64,000 bases of DNA from Chamaelirium japonicum (GCA_947650365.1 OX393553.1:67491716-67555715), one strand, 5' to 3'; shown: positions 43,001 through 54,722, counted from the stretch's first letter. Program-made: numbers and translations. Notes: a model not told the origin generated them from the letters alone.

Positions 43001-46000
43001 AAAATATTTCCCCGAAATTTGAAACCATGCTCGTATCCCATTTCTGTGTCCTTATCCATGTTTGGATATCATAGCATAAACCGCTGATTTGTGTTTTATG
43101 GATGCAAACTAAAGAAGAACTACAAAAACAACCTTAAAACATGATGTGGTCAGCAGTTACAACACTGCATCTCTGCAGGACATGATTCTAATATATTTAA
43201 ATTTCCCGTTAAGTGGCTTATTTTTTAGTTGCCACAGTGTATAGTCAATTTTTTTGAGCCAGCAAGATGCTTTAATTTAACTCACAATTTCTTTTCCTTT
43301 TGGTTGCACCTACATAGATTGTGCGTGCATTAAGCAATCGTTTATGCTCCTGCAAACGATTATCTTGTGGCGTGTAAAACTAGTCTATAATTTCCTTTGT
43401 TTGGTGAAACTCAAAGAACTATTTAGTAATAATCCTTCAATCATGTTTTGTACTGTTTATCTTGAGCAGAAGGGTCATGGTATTCCTGATTCAATGATCA
43501 AAGAAGTTAAGGATGTGACACATAAATTCTTTCATCTTCCTTACGAAGAAAAGATCAAGATTAAAATGTCATCGGCAAGTGGATATAGGTAGCCCAATTA
43601 ATACGGCATATTCCCCATTTATCATTGAGAATCTTCCATTTCCTCTTGCCATTGATCTACTTTTTAATAATCAGAGGATATCAGAGAGTTGGCGAAAACA
43701 TAACCAAGGGAATGCCTGATATGCATGAAGCTATTGATGTAAGTATGGCTCTGCATAATGTTTATTTTTTTGGATAAGATTGTATAAAATCTGATGACTA
43801 GCACTATTGATTCATTAAGTTCGATGCACTGAAAAAGGTTGTGTCCTCTTAATAATGAGGCCTTAACCAACTTATGGATACCTTATTTTTAGTGCTACAG
43901 GGAAGTCAAACCTGGAACATATGGTGCTCTTGGCTCAGCTTTAGAAGGATCTAATTTATGGTATGTGGATTCTTTGGCCTCACTTTATTACTTTTTTTAC
44001 AATTCTTCTGTGTTTGATTCTTCAATCGCTGCTGAGATTCTCTTAAAAGTAGTTGCCATGTGTTTCTAAATAGGCTACTGTTCTTGGAGAGTTCAATGAT
44101 ATTCCACTCTATGTATATATTTTATTCATTATTTGACATATACAAGTACACTGATTTGAGACGGGGAGAGCTATGTCCTATTCTGATTGTATATAGTGCC
44201 TATAGTGTGGACAGTGCTAATCCCAGGAGACTATATTAGATACCTAGGATATTTACCTTGTACTTTGTACCTGCAACCTTTTGCCTATAGTGGATTGCAT
44301 GCACCTCCAGTACTCCGTCATGGTTTTCTTTGAGAAGGGTTTCCATGTAAAAAATATCAATGTTGCTTTACACTGCTTTGCATATGACGCCTTGTATGTT
44401 TGTGAAGTACAATAGTCCACAGTAATGCATTGCTTGCAAGAGGAGAGGAGAGAGAACCGCCAGACATTAACGACAGCCCATAATTCACACTTAATCATTG
44501 AGAGGCTAGGAGAGCACATAATTGAAGATTAAACTGTGAGCAAGGTTCGAAATCTCCATTTCGGTGGAAATTTCGATCTTCTGGATACGGAAATATTTTG
44601 TGGAAATATTTCGACAGTGTGGAAATATTGCAATTTTGTAGAAATGGTGGAAATATTGATTTTTTGATGGAATTTTTTAGTGAAACTCTGGATAGTCATA
44701 AACCAAGTATAGATACACACTTTGGAATACTCAAATAATATTTGTACCCTATCTAGGGGTGTAGAGCTTCACATAACATGTATTTAATGTATTGAGTCTG
44801 TGAGTCTTGCGCAATCTTATTTGGTTCGGTTTTGATATATATATTTCAAATGTTTTTTAATCTTTTTTTTGGATAAAAATATTTTTGAAATAAAGATTAG
44901 TTGATTGTTAAAATAATGTTTCAAACGATTTTGAAAGCGGACTTAAAACAAGAAAGTTATGCAAATTTGAAATTGTGCAAAAATTATGCTGAAATGTGAA
45001 ACACTGTTTTTTTACTAAGTCTGAAAAAAAGAGTTTTTACATAGAAAAGTTTTTATACATTTAAAATTTCCTAAGACGGACCATGGTTTTCTAGATGCAC
45101 TCGTACTTCTACATCTTGTGGAATTTTTTGAGCTAAAAAGGGGTTGATTTAATCACTTTTCTCACCATGTAGATTTTATAAAAATCCATAAAATCTGTTT
45201 TCTCCTACTAAAACTGAAAGTTTACTTTTTGATTCATTTGTTTTTCGATTTTTTTGATATTTTTATTGAAATCAAATGGGGGGGTATTTACTTATTTACA
45301 TATAATAACTTAAAGTAAATGGAGGAAATAAAAATTAAGTAAAATGTTATTATATGTAAATAAGCTGCTGAGAAGTGAGAACCAGACCCCCCAGTCCCCT
45401 TTATAACCAGTCAGTCACAACATTTCGGATAAATTTCACGAAATTTTTTGAAATTTTTGCGAAATTTCGACAAAATCTCGCGATATATCATGGAGATGGA
45501 AATATTTCGTGAAAATATCGTGATATTTCGCTAAACCGCTCGATATTTTGACATTTCCAGTTCTGCTCGAGATTGCATGTGGTATTTCGTATCAGGTTTT
45601 CATTTTTCCGATATATTTCGCGATATTTTGCGAAATATATCGATTTTTTGTTCCTTGACCGTGAGTCTAGCTTGATGCCTTCCATCAAGATGATCCAGAA
45701 TTTTTAGTTACTAGTCTCTGTCGTGTCTTAGAGCAAACTTTCAAGCCGACAAATACTTTGGACGTTGAGAGATATTGTAGGTGTGACGATCGTGGTTCAA
45801 GGATGGCATGTTGTTGTGGCATGACTCTCGCGGATGGCTACATGTGGCTATCATAGCAGTCGTTGCAAACAGTGGTGGTGCACAGGAGTTGCAGGAAGAG
45901 GTTTGCAGATAGTGGTTGCTTGATTTTTTAGGCGATTGACGTTGGATGGGAATCACGATTGGGCACGAGCAGGGAGTCCAGCGTAGCGTGTCCTATCTCA

Positions 46001-49000
46001 ACTTGTCGTTGTGGAGCAAGGCTAGTCGACGGCCACTGGTGACCAAGAATGGAGATTGGGTGCTGATAGAGAGTACATCGACGATGATCAAGAAAGGCAG
46101 GGCTTTGGATCGGCAGTAACATCTATGCGGAAACAACCACGAGAGTTGATTGTAGCTACGGGAGGCACAATTGACTGGTGCAGAGCCAACAGGTGGCCAT
46201 CGATTGTGGCTAGGCTGAGCTACCAACATTCCCTCTTCTTCGAGGTGCACATTGGTGATCAAGGTATTGCTCGTATCAACCTCAGAGGAGGAGGCGGAGC
46301 AAACTGAGGCGTGCAGTAAGCAGAAACCGACTGATGGTAGAGCCGGATCCATTGGCGGTATTCGGTGACGCTGATAGATTCAACTCCATTAAGTCCATAT
46401 GTGAAGGGGAGGAGGTCCTGGGGTGTCGGAAAAGGGGAATTAGCTTGCAAACTCACAAAAAGGGCTGTAGGGGTTGTATAAGGGGATGGTTCATCGTGTA
46501 AGTTTGTTGAGTAAAATTGATCGGCTGGACAGGGGATCACGTGGAAGAATAAAGGGGCAACAACAATGGTTTGTTCTGGTCCTGCATGTGCCAACGGTGG
46601 CGTAGCATGCATGGTCAACGATAATTGGAGGCTTGGTCGACAGAGGTATATGGTTGCAGGGCTCGGCTTCCTTCCTCTTCCTTCTTCTTTTTCTTCATCT
46701 TTTGATTTGGGATCTCGCACAGAGGACAGTAGGTGGTGGCCAATAGTGGTTGTGTCTTGCTGGGATTAGCAAGAGATGATGGGGAAGAGATTGACCGGAG
46801 ATAGTGAAGATAAAGGCTGATGGAGATGTCGGCGACGATGATGACCAACGAGGGTCCTCGTTTGGCGGTCGGGGATCGCTTTTCTGAAAGGAGTATACAA
46901 GAAGCTTGCTTTGATAGATACCAAGATGATGCATGACCATGTAGGGTGTCCCACGAATGTGATCTTCGATCGTGCTCCGCTGTAGGGATTGATTAAGAGA
47001 AAGGATAGATGAAGAAGTGTGGGGAGGGAGGGAAGATAGGTACCGGCCTCACATTGGCTTATCTCTAGGCATTGCACCGCCGAGAAGAAGGCATCACACA
47101 TCTATACGACTTGATAGAGATCAGAGGCCTAAAGTTTTGTTCATTCATTGTCAAAAGCCACTAAGGAGGCGATTACATGCTTATGTAGGAGAGCTATCTA
47201 ATACTCAAAGACTGAAATGGGCTTGGACAAAGCCCAACTCAAAGATACATATAAGCCCGACAACGTAAGACCCAAAACAAATAAGGCCCAACAAGAAACA
47301 AGACCTGACTAATTGAAATACTTTAAACTCCAAATATGTGCAAAAAGGTTTCTGCATCAATAATCGTGTGTTTATGGATTCAGATCTCCATCAATCCAAA
47401 ACCCAATCCTAATTGACTTGAAGCTTACCAGGTCATTTACTACTCGGTTCCTTTTAAATACTTTCCTACTAGAATAAATTTCTAAACTCATTTTTAAAAT
47501 AATGACTAGAAAAATGCTCCAAAAACTACCAATAAAATAAGAAACCAAAAGTAGAAGTGCTTTGGATTAGTGTGAAAAACTTGTTTGGTTTGACCTGGGT
47601 AATGGAACGAGTGATTCCCTTCCACTTTAAGGGTGGGAATAACATTCCTTCCAATGGAGGAATGTTATTCCCTTCCTTCAAGGAATAAGATAACATACCT
47701 CAACTCAAATTAACTATTGTCTTTACACCTTCTCCTTATCTCCACCACCACCGCTTTCGCCGACCACCGCCGCCACCAGCGACCAACACTACCACCACCC
47801 TTGGCCGCCTCTACCGGCCACTACCACCTCCATCGACTGTTGCCATTGATCGTCGCCACCACTTCCACCGTTTGTTGCCACAACCTCGTTGCCACCGTCA
47901 TTACAACCAGCCACCACCGGTCCACCAGCACCGTCAATCGTAACCACCCGGCACCACCTCCGTCGACTACCACTACCATTGCCAACCACCACCACTGTCG
48001 GCCACCACCGTCATTTATCGTCGCCTCCACCGCCGATCCTTGCCACCACCCAAATCCAACCATGACCATCTTCACTACCGTCGTTGTCACTACAATCGAC
48101 CACACCACTGTTGTCGTCATCACAAAGCTTGTGGTCTAATGAAAATAGTAGTGTCTTATAGAATTAATTAGGCAAAATTTACTATATTCAGCAATTTTTG
48201 GTTAGAAACATCAATAACAAACATAAAAAAATTTCACAACATATATAACATAAATTATGATGCAAGTATAAATTGCCTAAATCCATAGAAAGGAGAGCCC
48301 AAACCTTGAGTGTGGTGAGGAATGGGGTCAACGGTGATGAGTCCTCGAGCTCTTGGACGACCCAAAGAGAATGGAGGGAATGCGTGCAACGCGAGGCGAT
48401 AGAGCGAGAGATCAAGAGTTGAGAGAGGGAGCCAAGGGAGGGAATCTGGGCGGTGGGGGTTAGAGGTGGGGATTGAGACGGGCCCTTGACCTCCAGGACT
48501 GAGAAAACCTCGATGAGGGAGGGAGATTTCATGTATATATGGGTTGGGATTCAGGTATACAAGTATTTATCCGCATCTTGACCAACAACCGTGCATGACT
48601 CGCAACCTGCAAATGCGCTCAACCCGTAACCGAAACATGTGCCTGACATGAAACCTATAATCGAGTCGTATTTTGCCATATACTGTTGTATCCATACTGT
48701 ATCCCCATGTATCCGACTATATATTTTCTTTTTTTTCAATTTTGGATACATCTAAAATGTATCAAATATGTATCCTTGAGTATCGATGCAAATCGAATAT
48801 GTCTAAATCGTATCAGATACGTATCCCTGAGTATTATATGTATATCCAAGTATCCGACGCGTGTCCAAAGTACCCGAGCATTCGATACGCGATACACAGG
48901 GGATCTTGAAGTATTCGTGCTTGATAGATAACAATCAAACTTGAGATGCATTATATTAGTAGCATAAACCTAACTAAAATTAACCTATGACCGAATTCAA

Positions 49001-52000
49001 ACGGACATTGTTGTCTTGTAATCATTAACATTTAATGTAGATCCTTCATCTTTTATATTCTAATTTCTAAATAAAACCTCTAAATCTAAAAATTGAAATT
49101 AGGACTCCCAACAAAAAATAGAAATCGAGAAATCAAATGAGAAAAATGACTCGGTTCATTCTAAACCCTACGATCAAAATGGCTACTTTGCTTTAACATT
49201 TGTGCACTCTAGAGTATGTAATTTTAGGCTAAACACAGTTTGTCTTTTCTTTTTTCTTGAAGTTTGTTATATACAAAGGGAATCTTATAAGGTCACATCT
49301 TATGCCTTGAGGTGCCTCAAGTTTTACCTCTTGCTTCAGTAATAGTATACATTTCTTATATTACAGCTTTTAGTCTTTTATTTTTTTGGTTCACTAATGC
49401 TATCGATGAAGCTTGAACTATATATGCACATGCTATGTATATTAGCTTCCAACTAATTTGCAGAAGCTAAATGGTTTGCAATTTATCCCCTTCAATTGGA
49501 CAACTAGTTCTTACCATTTTTTATACCACCAAATACACTTATGTCTTGTAAAATATCTGTTTTACATTTTAATTGACCAGATTTTAGGTAATTGGGATAT
49601 CATTTCCTAGAAATTTGCTTGACTCGCTATTCTTCATGTACATGAAAGCATATATGAATTCTTCTACTGCAGGCCAGATGAAAACTTCAAATTATTGATG
49701 GAAGAGTATATCAACCTTCTTAGAGGTGTACTTTTCATATTCATCTGTTCTTTGCTAATGTAATACATGTGTATATATATTTTCTAGGGCTATTAACTTT
49801 TCTTCTTGGTTATAGATCTTTCAAGAAAGATAATGAGAGGAATTGCTTTAGCATTGGGTGGACCACCGGATGCATTTGAAGGTGAAAAGGCAGGGGACTC
49901 TTTTTGGGTAGCACGATTAATTGGGTATCCTGTTTTATCTGGTGTGAAGAACCCTGAGATGCAATGCAGTGATGTGGGATGGTAATGCAAAGGTTTTGGT
50001 TACTGCTGTTCACAGAATTATTGAAATTTATCTGTCTTGACTGTAGACGGACTCATGAGCTTTTTCCACTTTTTTCCTCATGTTCTATAAACGAATACAG
50101 TGGAGCTCACACAGATTATGGTGAGATGGTTTTTCTAGAAGATTGAACGATGTTTTAAGATAAAAAATTTCGACATTTAATTTGTATATCTGCCATCATT
50201 TTTTTGATACATTTGTTTTCTATATTATAATAAGTTGACACTTTATTCTTATATGCACTTTAGTGCTTGAGAATCGCGCAATATACAATTTGTCCTAGTG
50301 AGCTTCTTTGAATTCTTATCTTATTTCTTTACATTGCAGGTCTTTTGACACTAGTTAACCAAGATGATGGAATTCATGCTCTTCAGGTAGTTTTATTTTG
50401 TAGATCAAAGTGGTTGGCTGAATTTTAATAGTTTTACCCAAAAGATTGAAATTGTATTGGAATCAATTCATTATTTTACGTTGTGGCTAACCGGCTATAT
50501 TATAAATTTTATATCTTCCTGCTTCTGGTGCAGATTTTCATGTTTCTAGTGAGGGGTTTAACATCTTATTTTCTTCTAACTTTTTATATCTTCTTGCATG
50601 TTGTGCATATTTGCATGTTTCTTGGTAGGGTCCAACATCGCGTCCTTGTAAAGGCAGTATTTTGAAAATTACATAAACAATGCTAACTAATACTACTTGT
50701 GCATATGTATTTACATATACCCAAGGTTTGAAATTTCGATTTCGATCATATTTCGACCCCTCCAAAAAACCGGCTTATTTCCTGGACCCAAGTCCGGGGT
50801 GCCTCACTCGAACGACAAGTCATGACCTGCCAAGCCGCTACGGACCTCGACTCGCCATGAAAGGGCAAATGTCGGTGCATAAAATATATACCATTTTGCT
50901 CGGCAGCAAGTCAGTTTCTAGCAGGGAATACTTCAAGGAGTAAGGCAAGAGAGGCAGACGCGACTCAACACATCAAGACCCATCCACAACCATCTTAGAG
51001 TCGCTCGGGCGACAAACAAGAGAATGCACCAAGAATGAAATCGCCCCCGACAATGGCCAAAGCTTGTCTCGTGACTCACTAGCGAGCTACGACCCGAAAG
51101 CACGCCGACTTAGGTCATAGGCCAAGGCGTGGACAACCGTGCCAAACCCTCTACCTATCAGAAGGCTCCACGCAGAAGATTCCCCAGCAGTGTTCGCGAT
51201 CCAAGTGGGAGGCGACACATGGCAGTCTCGTCCAAATGGGAAACAAACACACTATGAGGGACTCACTGGACAACACCTAAACGGATCCATGGCACAAGCT
51301 CCAGTACCAAACGGCAAGCGACAGCTATCAAGGAGGGATATGCTGGTCTCGTAAGCAATAAAAACACACCACGTGGGAAGACAAGTGTCATGTAATGAAA
51401 GGCTTTCCTCTTCCAACCAAAGTTCAAAATTTCCATTTCGACCAATATTTTGACACTAGATATGAAAATATTTCGTGGAAATATTTCGACATTGTGGAAA
51501 TATTGTAGTTTTATAGAAATGTTGAAAATATTTATTTTTTAATGGAATTTTTCAGTGAAATCTTGGATAGTCATAAACCAAGTATATATACACACTTGGG
51601 AACACTCGGATAATATTTGTACCCTATCTAGAGGTGTAGAACTTCACATAGCATGTATTTTATGAAGTTGAGTCTGTGAGTCTTGTGTGTTCTTGTGCAG
51701 TCTTGTTTGGTCCAGTTTTAATCTTAATTTTTTTTGTGGATAAAATATTTTTAAAATAAAGATTAGTTTATTCTTAATAATGTTTCAAGCGATTTTGAAA
51801 ACGGACTTAACAAAGTTATGCAAGTTTGAAATCGTGCAAAAATTATGTTGAAATACAAAACACTTTTTTTACTAAATCTGGAAAAATGATTTTTATATAG
51901 GAAATTTTTTTTCTCATTCAAAAAATATTGACGGACCATGGTTTTCTAGATGCGCTTATAGTTCTACATCTTGTGAAATTTTTTTAGCTAAAAAAGAGTA

Positions 52001-53697
52001 GATTTAACCACTTTTTTCAACATAAAGAATTAAAGATTTTATGAAAACCACTAAAACTTGTTTTCTCCTACTAAAACTGAAAATATATTTTTTGATTCAT
52101 TTGTTTTTTTTTTGATATTTTTTATTGAAATCAAATGGGGGGTATTTGCTTATTACATAAAATAAAAAAGTAAATAGAGAACATAAAGATCATTTATTTA
52201 AATGTTTTTTACGTAAATATGCTTGTCAAGCTAAAATACACTTTATCCTAAATCCAGTTCTGTTTTTTCTTTGTGCTGAGTTCTGAAACCCGAAAACTGG
52301 AGGGTTCAGGACCGATTTCGAGAATATTTCAAGCAATTTCGTGATATATCGCGAAATATCATGCAATTTTTCAACCCCTCAAGACTGTATAGGACATTTC
52401 GTATCGGGTCTCAAAAAAATGAAATATTTTGTTTTTTTATTTCCTTGCTTCCAGCTTCCCCCATAAAAGGAGAATTAGGGGTACATTGGGGAGGCTGATC
52501 CTGTGTACAATTTGTTGTAAGAACATGCTGTCATTCTAGTGAAAGAATCTCCAAACTCATACTACCTTGATTCTCTTTCTCTCTCTTCTAATCTCTTTCT
52601 CCTCAAGAACATGAAGAATGATATGAGGGCATCCATTCTAGGGCCTTAGATCTTCTTGTGGCCCGAGTCCGAGCCAAAAGGTGTTTGTGTGGTGCCCGAA
52701 CTCCACGGAGTCGAAACCCTCAACACATCACCCACATCTCGACTGACCCACCCAAGGCAGATAAGAGAAGGAGTTCGGAGTCACTGCTTCCAGGAAGGAT
52801 GCAACTCCGGTTGTGGGCGTAGTCTTCCTGAAAAACAAACCCCACAACCTCCATGAATGTAGGAACTTCTGCTTGCCTTGTATCATTTGGTCTATAACTG
52901 ATAGCATTCGAGATTATGTAGGATTATACACAGAAGTAATTTTTTTGACTCTATCTTTAGCCCTATGTCTCTTATCCCTAGGAGGTCTTCCTCCACTGGC
53001 AGGGTTTTTTGGCGAACTCCATTTGTTCTAGTGTGTATGGCAGGCAGGCCTATATTTCTTGGTTTTAATAGGACTCCTTACGAGCGTTGCTTCTATATAC
53101 TATTATCTAAAAGTGGGAGAAGAAATTGTCTTTTTGTTCACATGAATCACAATATAGAGGAATAGAAATTTTAAGTGATTTATCACCTATAGAAGAGGAA
53201 ATCTCATTTTCTAATTCATTGGATTGCAGGTGCGAAACCGATCTGGTGAGTGGATATGTGCAACTCCGATTCCTGGTACTTTTGTCTGCAACATCGGCGA
53301 CATGCTAAAGGTTACTTACTGTCTACCTCCAATGTGTTCAACATTCATTCTCTAAATATTGAAATATGCCGAAATAATTCATCCATTTCTTTTGGGAATA
53401 ATAGGTTTGGTCTAACGGAATATACGAACCAACTCTGCATCGAGTAATCAACAACACTCCCAAGTACCGTGTTTCTGTTGCATTCTTTTACGAGGTATGC
53501 CCCGATTGTGCCCCATTTGTTTCCCATGATCGCGGCCTCATTTTTTTTTCTCTTGTGGACAGCCAAATTTCGATGCGGGTGTGGAGCCATTGGATTTTTG
53601 TAAGCAAAAGACGGGTGGAGTCGAAAGGTTCGAAAGGGCGGTTTATGGAGAGCATCTGGTTCGCAAAGTTACCACCAACTTTGTCATGGAAGCTTAA
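33983..53697 (+). CDS. 2-oxoglutarate/Fe(II)-dependent dioxygenase, 12 exons, 330 aa
   Basis: A soluble non-haem iron oxygenase coupling 2-oxoglutarate decarboxylation to substrate oxidation; the substrate is unknown. Exons: 33983-34016, 39924-40039, 43470-43588, 43675-43738, 43893-43960, 49673-49725, 49816-49981, 50101-50120, 50340-50386, 53230-53310, 53405-53494, 53563-53697. Phases all agree and every intron is GT..AG; the 993 bases encode 330 residues, the family length. The N-terminal DIOX_N-like part reads [12 protein letters not shown], then EAGFFYVKGHG. Iron ligands are H210 and D212 (GAHTDYG) and H268 (TLHRVI); R278-x-S280 binds 2-oxoglutarate. The closest plant group I recall is Arabidopsis At3g50210 / DIN11-like. 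A Mutator-type MITE lies just upstream, and introns 1, 2, 5 and 9 (2.8-5.9 kb) are full of repeats. Confidence 0.95.
34024..34060. repeat. (CT)n microsatellite
   Basis: A CT repeat of about 37 bases directly after the donor site of dioxygenase intron 1. Confidence 0.95.
34322..36013 (-). pseudogene. Ty3/gypsy retrotransposon remnant in dioxygenase intron 1
   Basis: The minus strand carries the integrase C-terminus at 34705-34322 ([35 protein letters not shown]). Upstream, at about 35200-34800, is a gypsy protease region (IIEGGSCDN, then ICHLL and VVLRPQK). A gag-like frame lies at 35916-35470, and a degenerate primer-binding site TGGCATCATAGC at 36010-35999. Reverse transcriptase, RNase H and most of the integrase are deleted. 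An LTR probably starts at about 36014 and extends right. Confidence 0.75.
36014..39923. other. Rest of dioxygenase intron 1, retrotransposon LTR-like
   Basis: 36014 onward is probably the LTR of the minus-strand gypsy remnant; its outer end was not found. At about 37770-38050 a plus-strand stretch (ttattggttaggtacaagttg, aaaggtccctatgac) has the look of another plant LTR promoter region. The remainder to 39923 is AT-rich intron without recognised features. Confidence 0.4.
40451..40829. mobile_element. Mutator-like foldback MITE in dioxygenase intron 2
   Basis: A 379-bp element starts GGGCAAATTACAAACAAACC and ends aaaaccccc-like complement ...ataattagccc. The arms match over about 100 bases (cacctaatttcacattggtc / gaccaatgtgaaattaggtg; tgcatgttcacccc / ggggtgaacatgca). 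Flanks TATTTATTT (40442-40450) and TATTTATGT (40830-40838) match at 8 of 9 positions, consistent with a 9-bp target duplication. Confidence 0.78.
40839..43469. other. Dioxygenase intron 2, remainder
   Basis: AT-rich intron without recognised genes. At 42740-43040 there is a dense run of gaaatttcg / cgaaattt and aaccaaaat motifs, forming an imperfect palindrome related to 12085-12310. Confidence 0.5.
44540..45665. repeat. Dispersed AAATATTTCG-rich element, copy 1 (dioxygenase intron 5)
   Basis: About 1.1 kb homologous to 51418-52446. Shared blocks include tggtggaaatatt..., gatagtcataaaccaagtat, tttgtaccctatctag, ggaccatggttttctagatg and ttctcctactaaaactgaaa. The edges are rich in gaaatatttcg / cgaaatatttc in both orientations. 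No protein is encoded. It is probably a non-autonomous DNA element of unknown family. Confidence 0.7.
45666..47400 (-). mobile_element. Possible copia-like retrotransposon remnant in dioxygenase intron 5
   Basis: On the minus strand, 47370-46940 resembles an LTR. Near 46950-46910 there are TGGTCATGCATC and TTGGTATCTATC primer-site-like strings, then long proline-rich frames (46720-46259) containing [17 protein letters not shown], which may be a decayed gag. No protease, integrase or reverse transcriptase is seen, so the assignment is weak. Confidence 0.3.
47717..48140. repeat. CCACCA-type low-complexity tract
   Basis: A stretch dominated by caccaccg/ccgccac trinucleotides gives spurious Thr/His/Pro-rich frames on one strand and Gly/Val-rich frames on the other. 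It follows an inverted repeat of ggaatgttattccc (47630-47690) and may be the interior of a foldback element. It is not a gene. Confidence 0.55.
48141..49672. other. Dioxygenase intron 5, 3' part
   Basis: A GC-richer minus-strand frame at 48532-48188 ends near a donor-like ACTCAAG|GTTTGG and may be a captured leader or exon fragment of unknown origin. 48541-48930 is rich in gtatccgatacgtatcc motifs. The rest is AT-rich intron. Confidence 0.35.
50766..51417. mobile_element. LTR-like fragment, left part (dioxygenase intron 9)
   Basis: GC-richer sequence (cgaacgacaagtcatgacc...cctcttcc) bounded by the AAATATTTCG-type repeat. Its right edge (ggctttcctcttcc) joins plausibly with 52447 onward (ccagcttcccccataaaagg) if the repeat at 51418-52446 is removed. 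The two pieces may therefore be one solo LTR interrupted by a later insertion. Confidence 0.4.
51418..52446. repeat. Dispersed AAATATTTCG-rich element, copy 2 (dioxygenase intron 9)
   Basis: The homologue of 44540-45665 in the same orientation and order, about 100 bp shorter through small deletions. It interrupts LTR-like sequence. A further left-end fragment with the same start (aaggtttgaaatttcgattt) lies at 50722-50765. Confidence 0.7.
52447..52854. mobile_element. LTR-like fragment, right part
   Basis: Contains ggggaggctgatcctgtgtacaa, a CT-rich segment and ggtgtttgtgtggtgcccgaactcc, which is organised like the R/U5 end of a plant gypsy LTR with a primer-site-like TGGTGCCCGAAC. No gag follows; plastid-derived sequence starts instead. 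Confidence 0.4.
52855..53112 (+). pseudogene. ndhB: Plastid ndhB fragment inserted in nuclear DNA (NUPT)
   Basis: The + strand reads an internal part of plastid NAD(P)H dehydrogenase subunit 2. A segment ending in [14 protein letters not shown] is followed by [20 protein letters not shown], then after a frameshift near 53030 [15 protein letters not shown] and SIYYYLK. Similarity starts at about gaatgtaggaacttc and stops after ctatctaaaag (about 53112). Substitutions and the frameshift show it is a non-functional nuclear copy. It lies in dioxygenase intron 9, ending about 117 bases before exon 10. Confidence 0.88.
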
Positions 53698-53890
53698 CTG
53701 CATGTACCAATGTGGAAGCTTATAATGCTTAACATTTGTTATTTAATAAAGTTAAGGACAACGGTCAAAAAACACAATTGTAAGTTAACTCGTTATTTAT
53801 AATGGGTTTCATTTTACCTATTTTTATCATATTCTTTTTGTTCATATTGTGTATGTGGACATTTTACGCTTTGACGTGGTAAAATATAAA

Positions 53891-54337
53891 GGGCTTTTTT
53901 TCAAAAAATTATTAAAAAATAAAATATTTAAAGAAATAGTGGCTGACCAAAACTATTTACCAATCTAGCGCTCTGACAGCCATGTCAGCACGAGAAATTT
54001 TTTTTTTTTTTTCGTTTGATGTAGAACCTGGTATTTGGATTACCGGATTTAAAACCGGTAATCTAGATACCGAGTTTAATTGAAGCATCTTGAATGAAGT
54101 TTTCATACTTAGCTTTTTTCTTTTTAGATTTTAGCCGTTTTCTCTCTGGATTTTGGGTAAACCCGATATCCACAATAATGGGTTCTACTTGAAACAGTAA
54201 AAAAAAAAACCCTCGCATTCACTTTACGGCACTGCCATGCCACGTGGCTGTCAGAGCGGTAGGTTGGTAAATAGTTTTGGCCAGCCGCTGTTTCGTTAAA
54301 TATTTTATTTTTTAATAATATTTTGAAAAAAAAGCCC
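53891..54337. mobile_element. Mutator-like foldback MITE downstream of the dioxygenase
   Basis: A 447-bp element with perfect 9-bp target duplications AAATATAAA (53882-53890 and 54338-54346). Ends: GGGCTTTTTTTCAAAAAATT and the mirrored ttttgaaaaaaaagccc. The arms pair over about 110 bases (ctattttacc-like aactatttaccaatctagcg / ggttggtaaatagttttggcc; gctctgacagccatg / catgccacgtggctgtcagagc). The centre holds an unrelated loop. Confidence 0.9.
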
Positions 54338-54414
54338 AAATATAAAAGTTCTATATTGCTATGGATTTTTTCTAAATAATATTAAGAAAGAAATATTTAA
54401 TTCAATAGCAGCAA

Positions 54415-54722
54415 ACAAGAAATATTTATCAGGCTAGTGCTCTGATAGCTACGTGGTCTGATGGCGCCAAAAAGCACCAGCCACATCTTTTTTTTTATTT
54501 GTCAGATAAACCCGGCATCCATAATGCCAGGTGCAAAACCCTACCCAAAAAATCCATCGTCGAGCGGTTTCTCAATTCAAAGTAAAGTGTTGGTTTCAGT
54601 TCGAAGATGCATGGTTTAAACCCGGCATTCTGGACATCGGGTTTATCGCCGACATGGCGAGCGGTTTTCGGCACCGTCAGCCTACGTTGAGGTCAGAGCA
54701 CCAGTCTGATAAATATTTCTTG
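54415..54722. mobile_element. Second foldback element next to the MITE at 53891
   Basis: Inverted ends aagaaatatttatcaggcta / (tagt)ctgataaatatttctt enclose about 300 bp, with ctagtgctctgatagc mirrored by gtcagagcaccag. It shares the tggt/gctctgacag core with the preceding MITE, so it is a relative. No target duplication was identified. Confidence 0.55.

Noticed and set aside
47717..48139. 140-codon Thr/His/Pro-rich frame
   Set aside because: Arises from a low-complexity CCACCG-type tract, with equally long frames on the opposite strand; no domain.
52855..53031. Mitochondrial nad2 fragment
   Set aside because: The [13 protein letters not shown] and GLYT residues and the nucleotide wording fit plastid ndhB better than mitochondrial nad2.
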